This document shows, piece by piece, positions 1 to 6,084 of a stretch of 9,406 bases of DNA; position 1 is the first letter of the stretch; each line of letters starts with the position of its first letter. The DNA is taken from assembly GCA_020025015.1 (NCBI GenBank), contig JAHHSV010000040.1, forward strand, positions 1-9,406, written 5' to 3'. Both the position numbers and the translations under genes were made by a program. This DNA is from Anaeroplasmataceae bacterium (GTDB lineage Bacteria; Bacillota_I; Bacilli_A; Acholeplasmatales; Anaeroplasmataceae). Under the pieces are notes generated by a model, which saw only the letters and a list, made by a program, of their open reading frames with translations, was not told the origin of the DNA and searched no databases.

Positions 1-49
1 CTGACTGTTAATCAGAGGGTCCGCGGTTCAAGTCCGTGTGTGGGCGCCA
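1..49 (+). tRNA. trnN: tRNA-Asn (anticodon GTT), 5' part cut off by window edge
   Basis: The window opens inside the anticodon stem of a tRNA. The anticodon GTT is at 7-9 in a seven-base loop (5-11), closed by pairs 4-12, 3-13, 2-14 and 1-15. The T arm is clear: stem 22-26 with 34-38 around the loop TTCAAGT at 27-33. The 3' acceptor strand is 39-45, the discriminator base is G46 (the usual base for tRNA-Asn), and CCA is encoded at 47-49. The D arm and 5' acceptor strand lie upstream of the window. The tRNA decodes AAC/AAU. It sits just upstream of a 5S rRNA gene and was probably transcribed with it. Confidence 0.93.
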
Positions 50-76
50 CTTTGATTAACTTTTTTAATATATAGG

Positions 77-184
77 TATAGTGACGATTGCAAGGTGGAC
101 ACACCTGTTCCCATCCCGAACACAGAAGTTAAGCACCTTAACGCCGATGGTAGTACTATGTGCGAGAGTAGGTAGTCGCTAGAC
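77..184 (+). rRNA. rrf: 5S ribosomal RNA
   Basis: Large-subunit 5S rRNA. The conserved core is unmistakable: the CCTGTTCCCATCCCGAACAC stretch (103-122), AGAAGTTAAGC (124-134), CGCCGATGGTAGT (142-154) and GAGAGTAGG (164-172). Helix I is formed by 79-85 with 175-181 (one G-U pair). The ends were placed by alignment from memory to the Bacillus 5S and may be off by a few bases. At about 108 nt it is shorter than the ~116 nt Bacillus form. The shortening falls in helix IV (around 152-163), as I recall for Mollicutes and relatives. It lies 27 nt after the tRNA-Asn CCA end and 9 nt before a terminator hairpin. Confidence 0.95.
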
Positions 185-193
185 TAATATAGG

Positions 194-218
194 AGAACCC
201 CTTTGGGGTTCTTTTTTT
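194..218 (+). terminator. Rho-independent terminator of the tRNA/5S unit
   Basis: An 8-bp perfect stem, AGAACCCC (194-201) pairing with GGGGTTCT (205-212), closes a three-base TTT loop and runs straight into a T tract (212-218). This is a textbook intrinsic terminator directly behind the 5S gene and marks the end of the stable-RNA transcript. Confidence 0.95.
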
Positions 219-227
219 ATATAATTC

Positions 228-256
228 TTTCTTTTACAAGTTATTTATGTTATAAT
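228..256 (+). promoter_or_regulatory. Extended -10 promoter for the 128-aa membrane protein gene
   Basis: A perfect -10 hexamer TATAAT (251-256) is preceded by TG one base away (TGTTATAAT, 248-256), the extended -10 element. The -35 region at 17-bp spacing (TTTCTT, 228-233) is poor, which an extended -10 can compensate for. Predicted transcription start is about 262-264, giving a leader of about 20 nt with AAGGAGG at 269-275. Confidence 0.7.
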
Positions 257-281
257 ACCCTCTAAACTAAGGAGGATAATT

Positions 282-668
282 ATGAAAAAAATATTTTTCC
301 ACTCTCCAATTAAATATTTAACCTGCTTATTAATAGGCTTTTGCTTATTTTTCCTATATTTAAGTATTCAAAGTTCAACATCAGGATCAAAGGTTTGGGG
401 AATCATTTTTTATTATGTTGATGCATCATTTGTCGCTGGTGGTACATTACTTTGTTTTGGGTTATTAGCGGTTGTTAATCATTTTGGTGGCTTTGATATT
501 TTTACATATCTTACATCAAAGGAAAAAAGAAATTTTAGAATGACATTAACAGATTATTCAGATAAAAAAAGAACAGAGCATAATAATAATAAGATGCGTT
601 TAGTACCTTATTTTGTTGTTGCAGCACTATTTATAGCTACTTCACTAATACTTATGTTGTTCTTATAA
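282..668 (+). CDS. Small three-helix membrane protein, DUF3899-like
   Basis: A 128-residue integral membrane protein of unknown function. The ATG at 282 follows AAGGAGG (269-275) at 6 nt spacing and is the only sensible start. Three hydrophobic segments are visible, at about residues 10-30, 44-66 and 107-128, the last running to the C-terminus. Between helices 2 and 3 lies a polar, basic loop (79-106). A GGFDIF motif sits at 69-74 right after helix 2. The layout (short N-terminal helix, second helix ending in a G-F-D-I-F-type motif, charged loop, C-terminal helix) resembles the DUF3899 family of small Firmicutes membrane proteins. This assignment is from memory of the family pattern and is moderate only. 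It has its own promoter and no convincing terminator, so some read-through toward oppA is possible. Nothing in the sequence links it functionally to peptide uptake. Confidence 0.8.
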   Translation: MKKIFFHSPIKYLTCLLIGFCLFFLYLSIQSSTSGSKVWGIIFYYVDASFVAGGTLLCFGLLAVVNHFGGFDIFTYLTSKEKRNFRMTLTDYSDKKRTEHNNNKMRLVPYFVVAALFIATSLILMLFL

Positions 669-717
669 TAGGTATATGCAATTGAAAACAATGTGATACA
701 TTATATTTCTATAAATG

Positions 718-744
718 TTAGAAAAGGACACTGTTCAGTTCTAA
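718..744. repeat. Two-tier inverted repeat without a U-tract
   Basis: TTAGAA (718-723) pairs perfectly with TTCTAA (739-744). Inside it GGAC (726-729) pairs with GTTC (733-736, one G-U) around an ACT loop, with a two-base mismatch between the tiers. No T run follows, so it is not a good intrinsic terminator for the upstream gene. It may be a weak RNA structure or the relic of a mobile-element end. Confidence 0.4.
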
Positions 745-774
745 TATAGTAAAAATGAATATAATTCAATTGAT

Positions 775-803
775 TTGATTTAAAATTAAATAAAATACAT
801 AAT
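775..803 (+). promoter_or_regulatory. Candidate distal promoter P1 of the opp operon
   Basis: TTGATT (775-780) and CATAAT (798-803) are separated by exactly 17 bp, matching the sigma-A consensus at 4/6 and 5/6 positions. The expected start is near 810, so the cre-like operator at 833-846 would lie about 25-35 bases downstream of it. That is where a bound repressor would block elongation. The region is very AT-rich, so chance matches are likely. Confidence 0.4.
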
Positions 804-832
804 GTAAACAAAAGTATGTTGTTTTTTCGCAA

Positions 833-846
833 GGGAAACGTTTTCA
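833..846. promoter_or_regulatory. cre-like operator (CcpA / LacI-family site)
   Basis: GGGAAACGTTTTCA matches the catabolite-responsive element consensus TGWAANCGNTWNCA in its core, with a central CG flanked by AAA and TTTTCA. It differs at the first base and one other base of the left arm. The dyad is centred on CG at 839-840 and stands out in an otherwise CG-poor spacer. CcpA or another LacI-family regulator is the likely ligand, tying oppA expression to carbon status. It lies between the two candidate oppA promoters and about 23 bases upstream of the nearer -35. Confidence 0.6.
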
Positions 847-868
847 TGCAATTTTAATTATTTGAGGC

Positions 869-896
869 TTGCATATTTCAATAAAATGAGTAAAAT
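869..896 (+). promoter_or_regulatory. Candidate proximal promoter P2 of the opp operon
   Basis: TTGCAT (869-874) and TAAAAT (891-896, 5/6 to consensus) are 16 bp apart. Transcription would begin near 903 and leave a leader of about 90 nt before oppA. The same TAAAAT -10 hexamer appears in the candidate promoter before oppB. The -35 keeps only the TTG, so confidence is limited. With this promoter the cre-like site would be upstream, a position compatible with activation. Confidence 0.45.
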
Positions 897-993
897 GATA
901 CTTAACTTAATACATCATTTGATATTGATAATGATTATATAAGTTAGTTTGCTTTTATCTTTTAGCTAGAAAAAAGATTAAAAAGGAGGATAT

Positions 994-3549
994 ATGAAAG
1001 TTAAAAAAATTGGTGCATTAGCACTAGCCGGTGTTTTAGGCGTAACATTAGCTTCATGTGGTGGCAATCAAGAAGAGGGAGACAGTTTTGTTCCAACAGG
1101 TAATTTTGTAGACGAAAAAGCTCAAACATCTGTTTCAACACCAACTGCTTTCAAATCATTCGTTGGTGAATCTTATGAAGAAAGAACAGAAATATTATCA
1201 TTATTAGAAGAATATGCTATTAACAATCATTTAACAGGTTTAGTATTGTATGAAGATGGTGGCTATGCAAAATATAACCCACGTATTGAATTCCCTACTA
1301 AGCAATTGACTGATGTAGTGTCTGTAACCCCTCGTTATGACTATATTGTTGGCTATGGTTTTGGTATTGTTGAGGAAGGTAATATTAAGAACGATTTAGC
1401 TGCTGAATCAAATGTAAATTGGAAGAGATATTATCATACTTTTGAGCCTTCAGATCCAGCTTCTATCAATTATTGGGATAATAAAGGTTCAGTAGTAGCT
1501 AGCTATCATCCATACGTATCTGCTTCATACTTTGGTTTAAGATTAAAGGCAGATAAAACAGGATATGAATGGTTTCCATCATTAGGAACAGACAAAAATA
1601 AGGTTGAAGGCCAAACTAGACCTATTCCATTAGTAAATGGCAAGGAAAAGACCGATAGCTTAAAACAAGTTAGTACAACTTATCGTATTTATGTAGATAC
1701 AGATGTTAAATATGCAACATTAAGTACAAAAAATTCTGAATTTAACGGAAGAAAGGTTACTTTAGAAGATTATTTAACTCCATGGAAAGAATTATTTAAC
1801 CAATCAAATGGTTTATTACGTGGTGCAGAAAACTTAACAGGCCCTTCTTCAATTAAGGGCATAAAGGAATACTATAATGCAACAAGTAAGGGTGCTGATG
1901 AAGAAGCTTGGAAGAAGGTAGGAATCAATGTAGATACAAACAAAAATGGTTCATACATTGATTTTGAGTTTAATACACCATGTACACCATTCTATGCTAT
2001 GTACTACTTATCAAGTTCATTATACACACCATTACCTAAGGATTTCTTAGAGAAGGTTGGCGGTTTAAAGAGTTGGGGTACTTGGAGTACAGATAAATCA
2101 AGTTCTCCAATTGATACAACACTATCAACTGGTCCATATGTATTAGAAACTTGGAATACAGATAAAGAATTCGTATTCAAGAAGAATACATTAGCTAAAG
2201 CATCTACAAATGGTGGCGAAAATAGATTTAGAATTCCTGGTTTACACATTAATATTTTAAAGGGTGTTAGTAGTGATCCATTAGCTGCATGGAAGGAATA
2301 CGAAGCTGGTAAGTTAGATTCAGTTGCAATTCCTAAGGATAAGATTAAATCAGAAACTGAAACTCCTAATACTCAGGTTACTAGAGGTTCTTCAACAACT
2401 AAGTTAAATTTAAATACTTGTACACAAGAAGAGTGGGAGTATTTATTTGGTGAAAATGGTGTTGTAACTCAAACTAAGAAAGCTGATTATTATCAAGTTA
2501 AGCCTATTATGAGTAATGATGACTTCTTAAAAGGCTTAAGTTATTCAATTAATAGAGAAGAATATGCTAAGAACCGTGGTGTTACTCCATCAAATCAATA
2601 CTTCTCAGATGCATATTTATCTAACCCTGAAGAAGGTGTTTCATACAACTATACAGCTCAACATAAGGCTGTAATGGATAAGATGTATGGTGATACTAAG
2701 TATGGTTATAACTATCAAAAAGCCGTTGAAGCATTCAAGTCTGCTGCAAAGACTTTAATCCAAGAAGGCAAGTATAAAGTTGGCGATAAGATTGAAATTA
2801 AGATTTGGTGGCAAGCTCAATCACAAATTCAAAGCTCAGGTGCTGACTTAGAGAACTATATTGAAAAAGCATGGAAGGCTGCAAATACAGGCTTAGAATT
2901 AAACGTTGTTAGTGATGCAGTTACTGAATGGTCAGATTTATACTATAAGAAAGCAATGGTTGGTCAATTTGATATCGCATTTGGTGGTATTTCTGGTAAT
3001 ACACAAAATCCATTAAACTTTATGGAAGTTTTAAAGAGTGATAACTCATCAGGCTTCACATTAAACTGGGGTATTAATACAAATGATGCATCTGTAGCTA
3101 CAATTGAGTATAAAGGTCAAAAATATACATATGATGCATTATTCCAAGCTGCTGATACTGGCGCTGCAATCAATGAGGATGGTTCATTAGGACATTTAGT
3201 AGATTCTAAATTATATAAGAACGTATTAAACGAAGATGGTTCTCGTACTATTGAAGTTAAATATGCTACATCAAACGTTGCAAACGTTTCAAAGGTTGAA
3301 TTAGGAGCTGTAGTACTATGCTGGTACGAAAGCGATGTTGAAGGCGGATATGAAGAGTTAAAAATCACAGATTTCAAGAATGAAAATGGTGTTATTTCAT
3401 TCACTGTTTCTAAAGAAATCGTTGATAAGTGGAAAGGCGAATTATCAGTAGATATAGTTTCTATTGTTACACAGGGTGCTGGTGATGAAGCTATTACTAC
3501 TCAAAAGATTAATTCTTTAAAAACTTCATTCTGGGAGCTTGAAGCTTAA
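994..3549 (+). CDS. oppA: Oligopeptide ABC transporter, substrate-binding lipoprotein OppA
   Basis: An 851-residue extracytoplasmic peptide-binding protein that captures peptides and delivers them to the OppBC channel. The N-terminus is a lipoprotein signal peptide: basic start, hydrophobic core and lipobox LASC with Cys22 as the predicted lipidation site. Residues ~100-700 look like an SBP_bac_5 (family 5) fold, with a T-G-P-Y-x-L-E-type motif near 379-384 and the conserved late-domain pattern F-D-I-A-F-G-G near 659. The usual final helical segment is followed by an additional beta-rich, Ig-like-looking tail (~730-851). Typical family members are ~540-600 residues, so this one is long. The start is fixed by GGAGG at 985-989 and the signal peptide. 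A cre-like site and two candidate promoters lie upstream; a stem-loop follows the gene. Substrate could be peptides other than bulk nutrients; the operon context supports oligopeptides. Confidence 0.9.
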   Translation: MKVKKIGALALAGVLGVTLASCGGNQEEGDSFVPTGNFVDEKAQTSVSTPTAFKSFVGESYEERTEILSLLEEYAINNHLTGLVLYEDGGYAKYNPRIEFPTKQLTDVVSVTPRYDYIVGYGFGIVEEGNIKNDLAAESNVNWKRYYHTFEPSDPASINYWDNKGSVVASYHPYVSASYFGLRLKADKTGYEWFPSLGTDKNKVEGQTRPIPLVNGKEKTDSLKQVSTTYRIYVDTDVKYATLSTKNSEFNGRKVTLEDYLTPWKELFNQSNGLLRGAENLTGPSSIKGIKEYYNATSKGADEEAWKKVGINVDTNKNGSYIDFEFNTPCTPFYAMYYLSSSLYTPLPKDFLEKVGGLKSWGTWSTDKSSSPIDTTLSTGPYVLETWNTDKEFVFKKNTLAKASTNGGENRFRIPGLHINILKGVSSDPLAAWKEYEAGKLDSVAIPKDKIKSETETPNTQVTRGSSTTKLNLNTCTQEEWEYLFGENGVVTQTKKADYYQVKPIMSNDDFLKGLSYSINREEYAKNRGVTPSNQYFSDAYLSNPEEGVSYNYTAQHKAVMDKMYGDTKYGYNYQKAVEAFKSAAKTLIQEGKYKVGDKIEIKIWWQAQSQIQSSGADLENYIEKAWKAANTGLELNVVSDAVTEWSDLYYKKAMVGQFDIAFGGISGNTQNPLNFMEVLKSDNSSGFTLNWGINTNDASVATIEYKGQKYTYDALFQAADTGAAINEDGSLGHLVDSKLYKNVLNEDGSRTIEVKYATSNVANVSKVELGAVVLCWYESDVEGGYEELKITDFKNENGVISFTVSKEIVDKWKGELSVDIVSIVTQGAGDEAITTQKINSLKTSFWELEA

Positions 3550-3567
3550 GCAATAAATATGAATTTT

Positions 3568-3597
3568 AGGACTGGTATTCTAAATGCTAGTCCTTTT
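3568..3597 (+). terminator. Stem-loop between oppA and oppB (attenuating terminator)
   Basis: A 12-bp stem (3568-3579 with 3583-3594) has two G-U pairs and a three-base loop CTA. The base of the stem is AGGACT pairing with AGTCCT, followed by TTTT and an AT-rich T-dominated run. It begins 18 nt after the oppA stop. The T run is interrupted, so partial termination, or 3'-end protection of an oppA-only mRNA, is more likely than complete stopping. Either would raise the ratio of binding protein to membrane complex. Confidence 0.75.
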
Positions 3598-3639
3598 ATT
3601 CTTTATTCTTTATTTTATTAGGGAAATTGCTTTATTTCA

Positions 3640-3668
3640 TTGATTTTATGCAGTTTTTTTAGTAAAAT
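3640..3668 (+). promoter_or_regulatory. Candidate internal promoter for oppBCDF
   Basis: TTGATT (3640-3645) and TAAAAT (3663-3668) are spaced by 17 bp, a 4/6 and 5/6 match to the sigma-A consensus. It lies after the oppA stem-loop and predicts a start near 3675, leaving a short leader that still contains the oppB ribosome-binding site. It would allow expression of the channel and ATPases independently of oppA read-through. AT-rich DNA makes chance matches common. Confidence 0.45.
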
Positions 3669-3683
3669 AAGGAATAAAAACAA

Positions 3684-3689
3684 AGGAGG
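3684..3689 (+). promoter_or_regulatory. Ribosome-binding site that fixes the oppB start
   Basis: AGGAGG (3684-3689), 7 nt before the ATG at 3697, is the only good ribosome-binding site here. It lies inside the longer reading frame that opens with TTG at 3640, which shows that the upstream TTG is not the start. Confidence 0.9.
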
Positions 3690-3696
3690 AATTTTT

Positions 3697-4725
3697 ATGT
3701 GGAAGTATATACTTAAACGTGTGGGTCTAGCCCTTGTTACAACCATTATTATACTATCCCTTACGTTTATATTAATGAAAATGCTACCATTTCAAATGCC
3801 TGTAGGTAATGATAGAACAAAGTATTCATTTTTCATGACTCAGGTTCATGAAGGGTTACTATATATATCACGCCGCGAGCTTCCTAAAATGGGAGATTAT
3901 GTTTGGTATTATCCAGATCAAAGAATATATTTTTATCAAGTTCCTATTATGCAACAATATTTTTCATGGGTTAAGAACGTTGTTACAGAATGGAATTGGG
4001 GTACATCAGTTTACATTAGTCCTAATGTAAGTGCAATAGCAATTATTGGTGAAAGATTACCTGTTTCAATTTTAATAAATATTTATTCTGTTATATTTTC
4101 AGTACCATTAGGTATTCTTTTAGGTGTATGGGCTGCTTTAAAGAAGAATAAGCCAACAGATCATATTATTTCAACCGGAGTTATGATTTTTATATCAATT
4201 CCAAGCTTCGTTTTGATCACTTTATTTATTCTTTTATTCGGCTATACAACTCACTGGGTACCTACACAATGGCCATCACCAACTGCACCATTTAGTGAAA
4301 GATTTTTAGGCTATTTTATACCTGTAATCTGTTTATCCTTTGGTTCAATTTGTGGTTACGCTCGTTTTACACGTGCTGAGCTATGCGAGGTTATGTCAAG
4401 TGAGTACCTATTATTAGCTAGAACTAAAGGCTTAACCAAGAGACAAGCAATTATTAGACATGCTTTAAGAAATGCAATGGTTCCTATTGTACCATCTATT
4501 TTAGCCGAATTTATTGGTATTTTAGGCGGTTCAATGATTCTTGAAAATCTATATGGTATTCCAGGTATTGGTAGCTTATTCGTTACAGCTTTAAACCTTA
4601 AGGACTATAACGTTCTATTGGTTGATATGGCAATATTTACAACAATCGGTCTATTAGCTGGTGTTGTACTAGATATTTCATATGGCTTTATTGATCCTAG
4701 AATTAGAATGGGGGCAAAGAAATAA
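3697..4725 (+). CDS. oppB: Oligopeptide ABC transporter permease OppB
   Basis: A 342-residue inner channel subunit that pairs with OppC. The first membrane helix spans about 9-28, and further helices lie near 118-147, 160-182, 205-222, 265-284 and 308-330: the six-helix pattern of the OppB/DppB type. The cytoplasmic EAA-like coupling loop is clear at 235-264 (S-E-Y-L-L-L-A-R-T-K-G ... R-N-A-M-V-P-I), the site that docks on an ATPase subunit. The C-terminus ends D-P-R-I-R-M-G, usual for this family. The extracytoplasmic loop after helix 1 (about 30-117) is aromatic-rich and somewhat longer than in short OppB proteins. The ATG at 3697 is chosen over an in-frame TTG at 3640 because AGGAGG precedes it and the protein then starts with the typical M-W-K-Y-I-L-K-R. 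The stop codon shares one base with the oppC start (TAATG), implying translational coupling. Confidence 0.95.
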   Translation: MWKYILKRVGLALVTTIIILSLTFILMKMLPFQMPVGNDRTKYSFFMTQVHEGLLYISRRELPKMGDYVWYYPDQRIYFYQVPIMQQYFSWVKNVVTEWNWGTSVYISPNVSAIAIIGERLPVSILINIYSVIFSVPLGILLGVWAALKKNKPTDHIISTGVMIFISIPSFVLITLFILLFGYTTHWVPTQWPSPTAPFSERFLGYFIPVICLSFGSICGYARFTRAELCEVMSSEYLLLARTKGLTKRQAIIRHALRNAMVPIVPSILAEFIGILGGSMILENLYGIPGIGSLFVTALNLKDYNVLLVDMAIFTTIGLLAGVVLDISYGFIDPRIRMGAKK

Positions 4726-6083
4726 TGACAAAAGATAAATTTGTTGACGCAAATGGCGTTGAATTTAATGCATCTGCCGATGATTTCGAGCTTGTTCAAT
4801 TAGATACTAAAATTCACGATCAAAAATTTGATACAAAGCCCACAACATTCTTTAAGGATGCTTTAAGAAGATTTGGTAAGAATAAGTCATCAGTTGTAGG
4901 TGCTATTATTATTTCGCTTATAGTATTATTAGCAATAATTGTACCTTTTGCTTCACCATACGACATTGATAATTCACATCCAAGCGAAACTTTAATTATC
5001 CCTAAGCTATTCGACAAAGGTACAGGCTTTTGGGATGGAACAAAAATGGTTTATGGTCAACCATACGATGAAAATTCAGAAAATGGTATTAATCCATCGT
5101 TATTTAATCCTTCTTCAGCAGTAATCGTTAATGATTATGTTAAAGATGGTGTAAGATATCTTGATTTTAGATATGACGTTTATGACAGCACATATGGTTT
5201 AAGAAAAAAGACCTTATATCGTGTTGAGATTGAAAAATATATTGAAAATGGCTGGTGCAAAATAGAAAAAAATGCCGCAGGAGAATATGTTTTCACAAAG
5301 CTATCTGATAAGTGCCCTATTGAATCAATGGATTTTAGTACAATTGACGATTCATCAATTACAGCAGAAGTTATTCAATATAAATATTTAGGCTATGATT
5401 CAATGCCTAGATACTTATTTGGTACAGATAACTTAGGTAGAGATGTCTTAAAGCGTTCATTTGTTGGTTTAAGATATTCATTAATTTTTGCAATTTGTAT
5501 TGCTACAATTTGCTTCGTATTTGGTTTAGTTTGGGGTTCAGTATCAGGATATTTTGGTGGAAACCTAGACTTATTCTTAGAAAGATTTAAGGATATCCTA
5601 GCCGGTGTTCCATTAGTTGTTATCGTTACTTTATTTAGATTGCATTTAGGCGATAGATTGTGGGTATTTGCTTTAGCATTATGTATTACTGGCTGGATGG
5701 GAACTGCTTCAAGAGCCCGTACACAGTTCTATAGATTTAAAGGCCGTGAATATGTCTTAGCATCAAGAACCTTAGGTGCATCTGATACTAGATTAATTTT
5801 TAGACATATTTTACCTAACGCTATGGGTACAATTATTACCTCATCAGTGTTAATGGTTCCAAGCTTAATCTTCACTGAAGCAACATTATCATATTTAGGT
5901 TTAGGCTTAAATGGTTCAAATTCATTTGGTAATATCCTATCAGAAAACCAAGCCTTCCTACAAACCTACCCAATGCTAATTGTTTTACCTGCAATTATTA
6001 TTTCATTATTAATGATTTCATTTAACTTATTCGGTAATGGTTTACGTGATGCGTTCAACCCATCATTGAAAGGAAGTGAATAA
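4725..6083 (+). CDS. oppC: Oligopeptide ABC transporter permease OppC with large external insertion
   Basis: A 452-residue channel partner of OppB. It has a ~55-residue cytoplasmic N-terminal tail (OppC_N type), a first membrane helix at ~56-76, and the family landmark F-G-T-D-N-L-G-R-D-V at 232-241. The transmembrane core follows, with helices near 251-275, 291-304, 313-326, 373-390 and 415-437. The EAA coupling loop is at 340-371 (R-E-Y-V-L-A-S-R-T-L-G ... L-P-N-A-M). Typical OppC proteins are ~300 residues. Here about 140 extra residues (~85-225), mostly polar with beta-like alternation and two cysteines (178, 197), sit between helix 1 and the landmark, on the outer face where OppA docks. 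The start at 4725 overlaps the oppB stop by one base and has no strong ribosome-binding site of its own, so it probably depends on ribosomes finishing oppB. Confidence 0.94.
   Translation: MTKDKFVDANGVEFNASADDFELVQLDTKIHDQKFDTKPTTFFKDALRRFGKNKSSVVGAIIISLIVLLAIIVPFASPYDIDNSHPSETLIIPKLFDKGTGFWDGTKMVYGQPYDENSENGINPSLFNPSSAVIVNDYVKDGVRYLDFRYDVYDSTYGLRKKTLYRVEIEKYIENGWCKIEKNAAGEYVFTKLSDKCPIESMDFSTIDDSSITAEVIQYKYLGYDSMPRYLFGTDNLGRDVLKRSFVGLRYSLIFAICIATICFVFGLVWGSVSGYFGGNLDLFLERFKDILAGVPLVVIVTLFRLHLGDRLWVFALALCITGWMGTASRARTQFYRFKGREYVLASRTLGASDTRLIFRHILPNAMGTIITSSVLMVPSLIFTEATLSYLGLGLNGSNSFGNILSENQAFLQTYPMLIVLPAIIISLLMISFNLFGNGLRDAFNPSLKGSE
6069..6074 (+). promoter_or_regulatory. Ribosome-binding site that decides the oppD start
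   Basis: AAAGGA (6069-6074) lies at the end of oppC, 10 nt before the ATG at 6085 but only 1 nt before an in-frame GTG at 6076. The spacing supports ATG as the start. Confidence 0.7.
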
Positions 6084-6084
6084 A

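Noticed and set aside
806..827. AAACAA/TTGTTT hairpin followed by TTT as terminator of the 128-aa gene
   Set aside because: The 6-bp stem has a single G-C pair and lies 140 nt after the stop codon; too weak to call.
669..993. Possible small gene or riboswitch in the oppA leader
   Set aside because: No frame with a ribosome-binding site and no conserved riboswitch or T-box core was seen; the stretch is simple AT-rich regulatory DNA.
2004..2249. Minus-strand open frames inside oppA, oppC, oppD and oppF
   Set aside because: They are antisense to well-supported genes, lack ribosome-binding sites and recognisable domains, and follow from the codon bias of the real genes.
3640..3696. Longer oppB reading frame starting at TTG 3640
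   Set aside because: No ribosome-binding site precedes the TTG; AGGAGG lies inside the extension 7 nt before ATG 3697, which gives the standard OppB N-terminus.
6076..6084. GTG start for oppD
   Set aside because: It is only 1 nt from the AAAGGA site; the ATG at 6085 has workable spacing and begins with a typical M-A-K-K-V-L-E-V.
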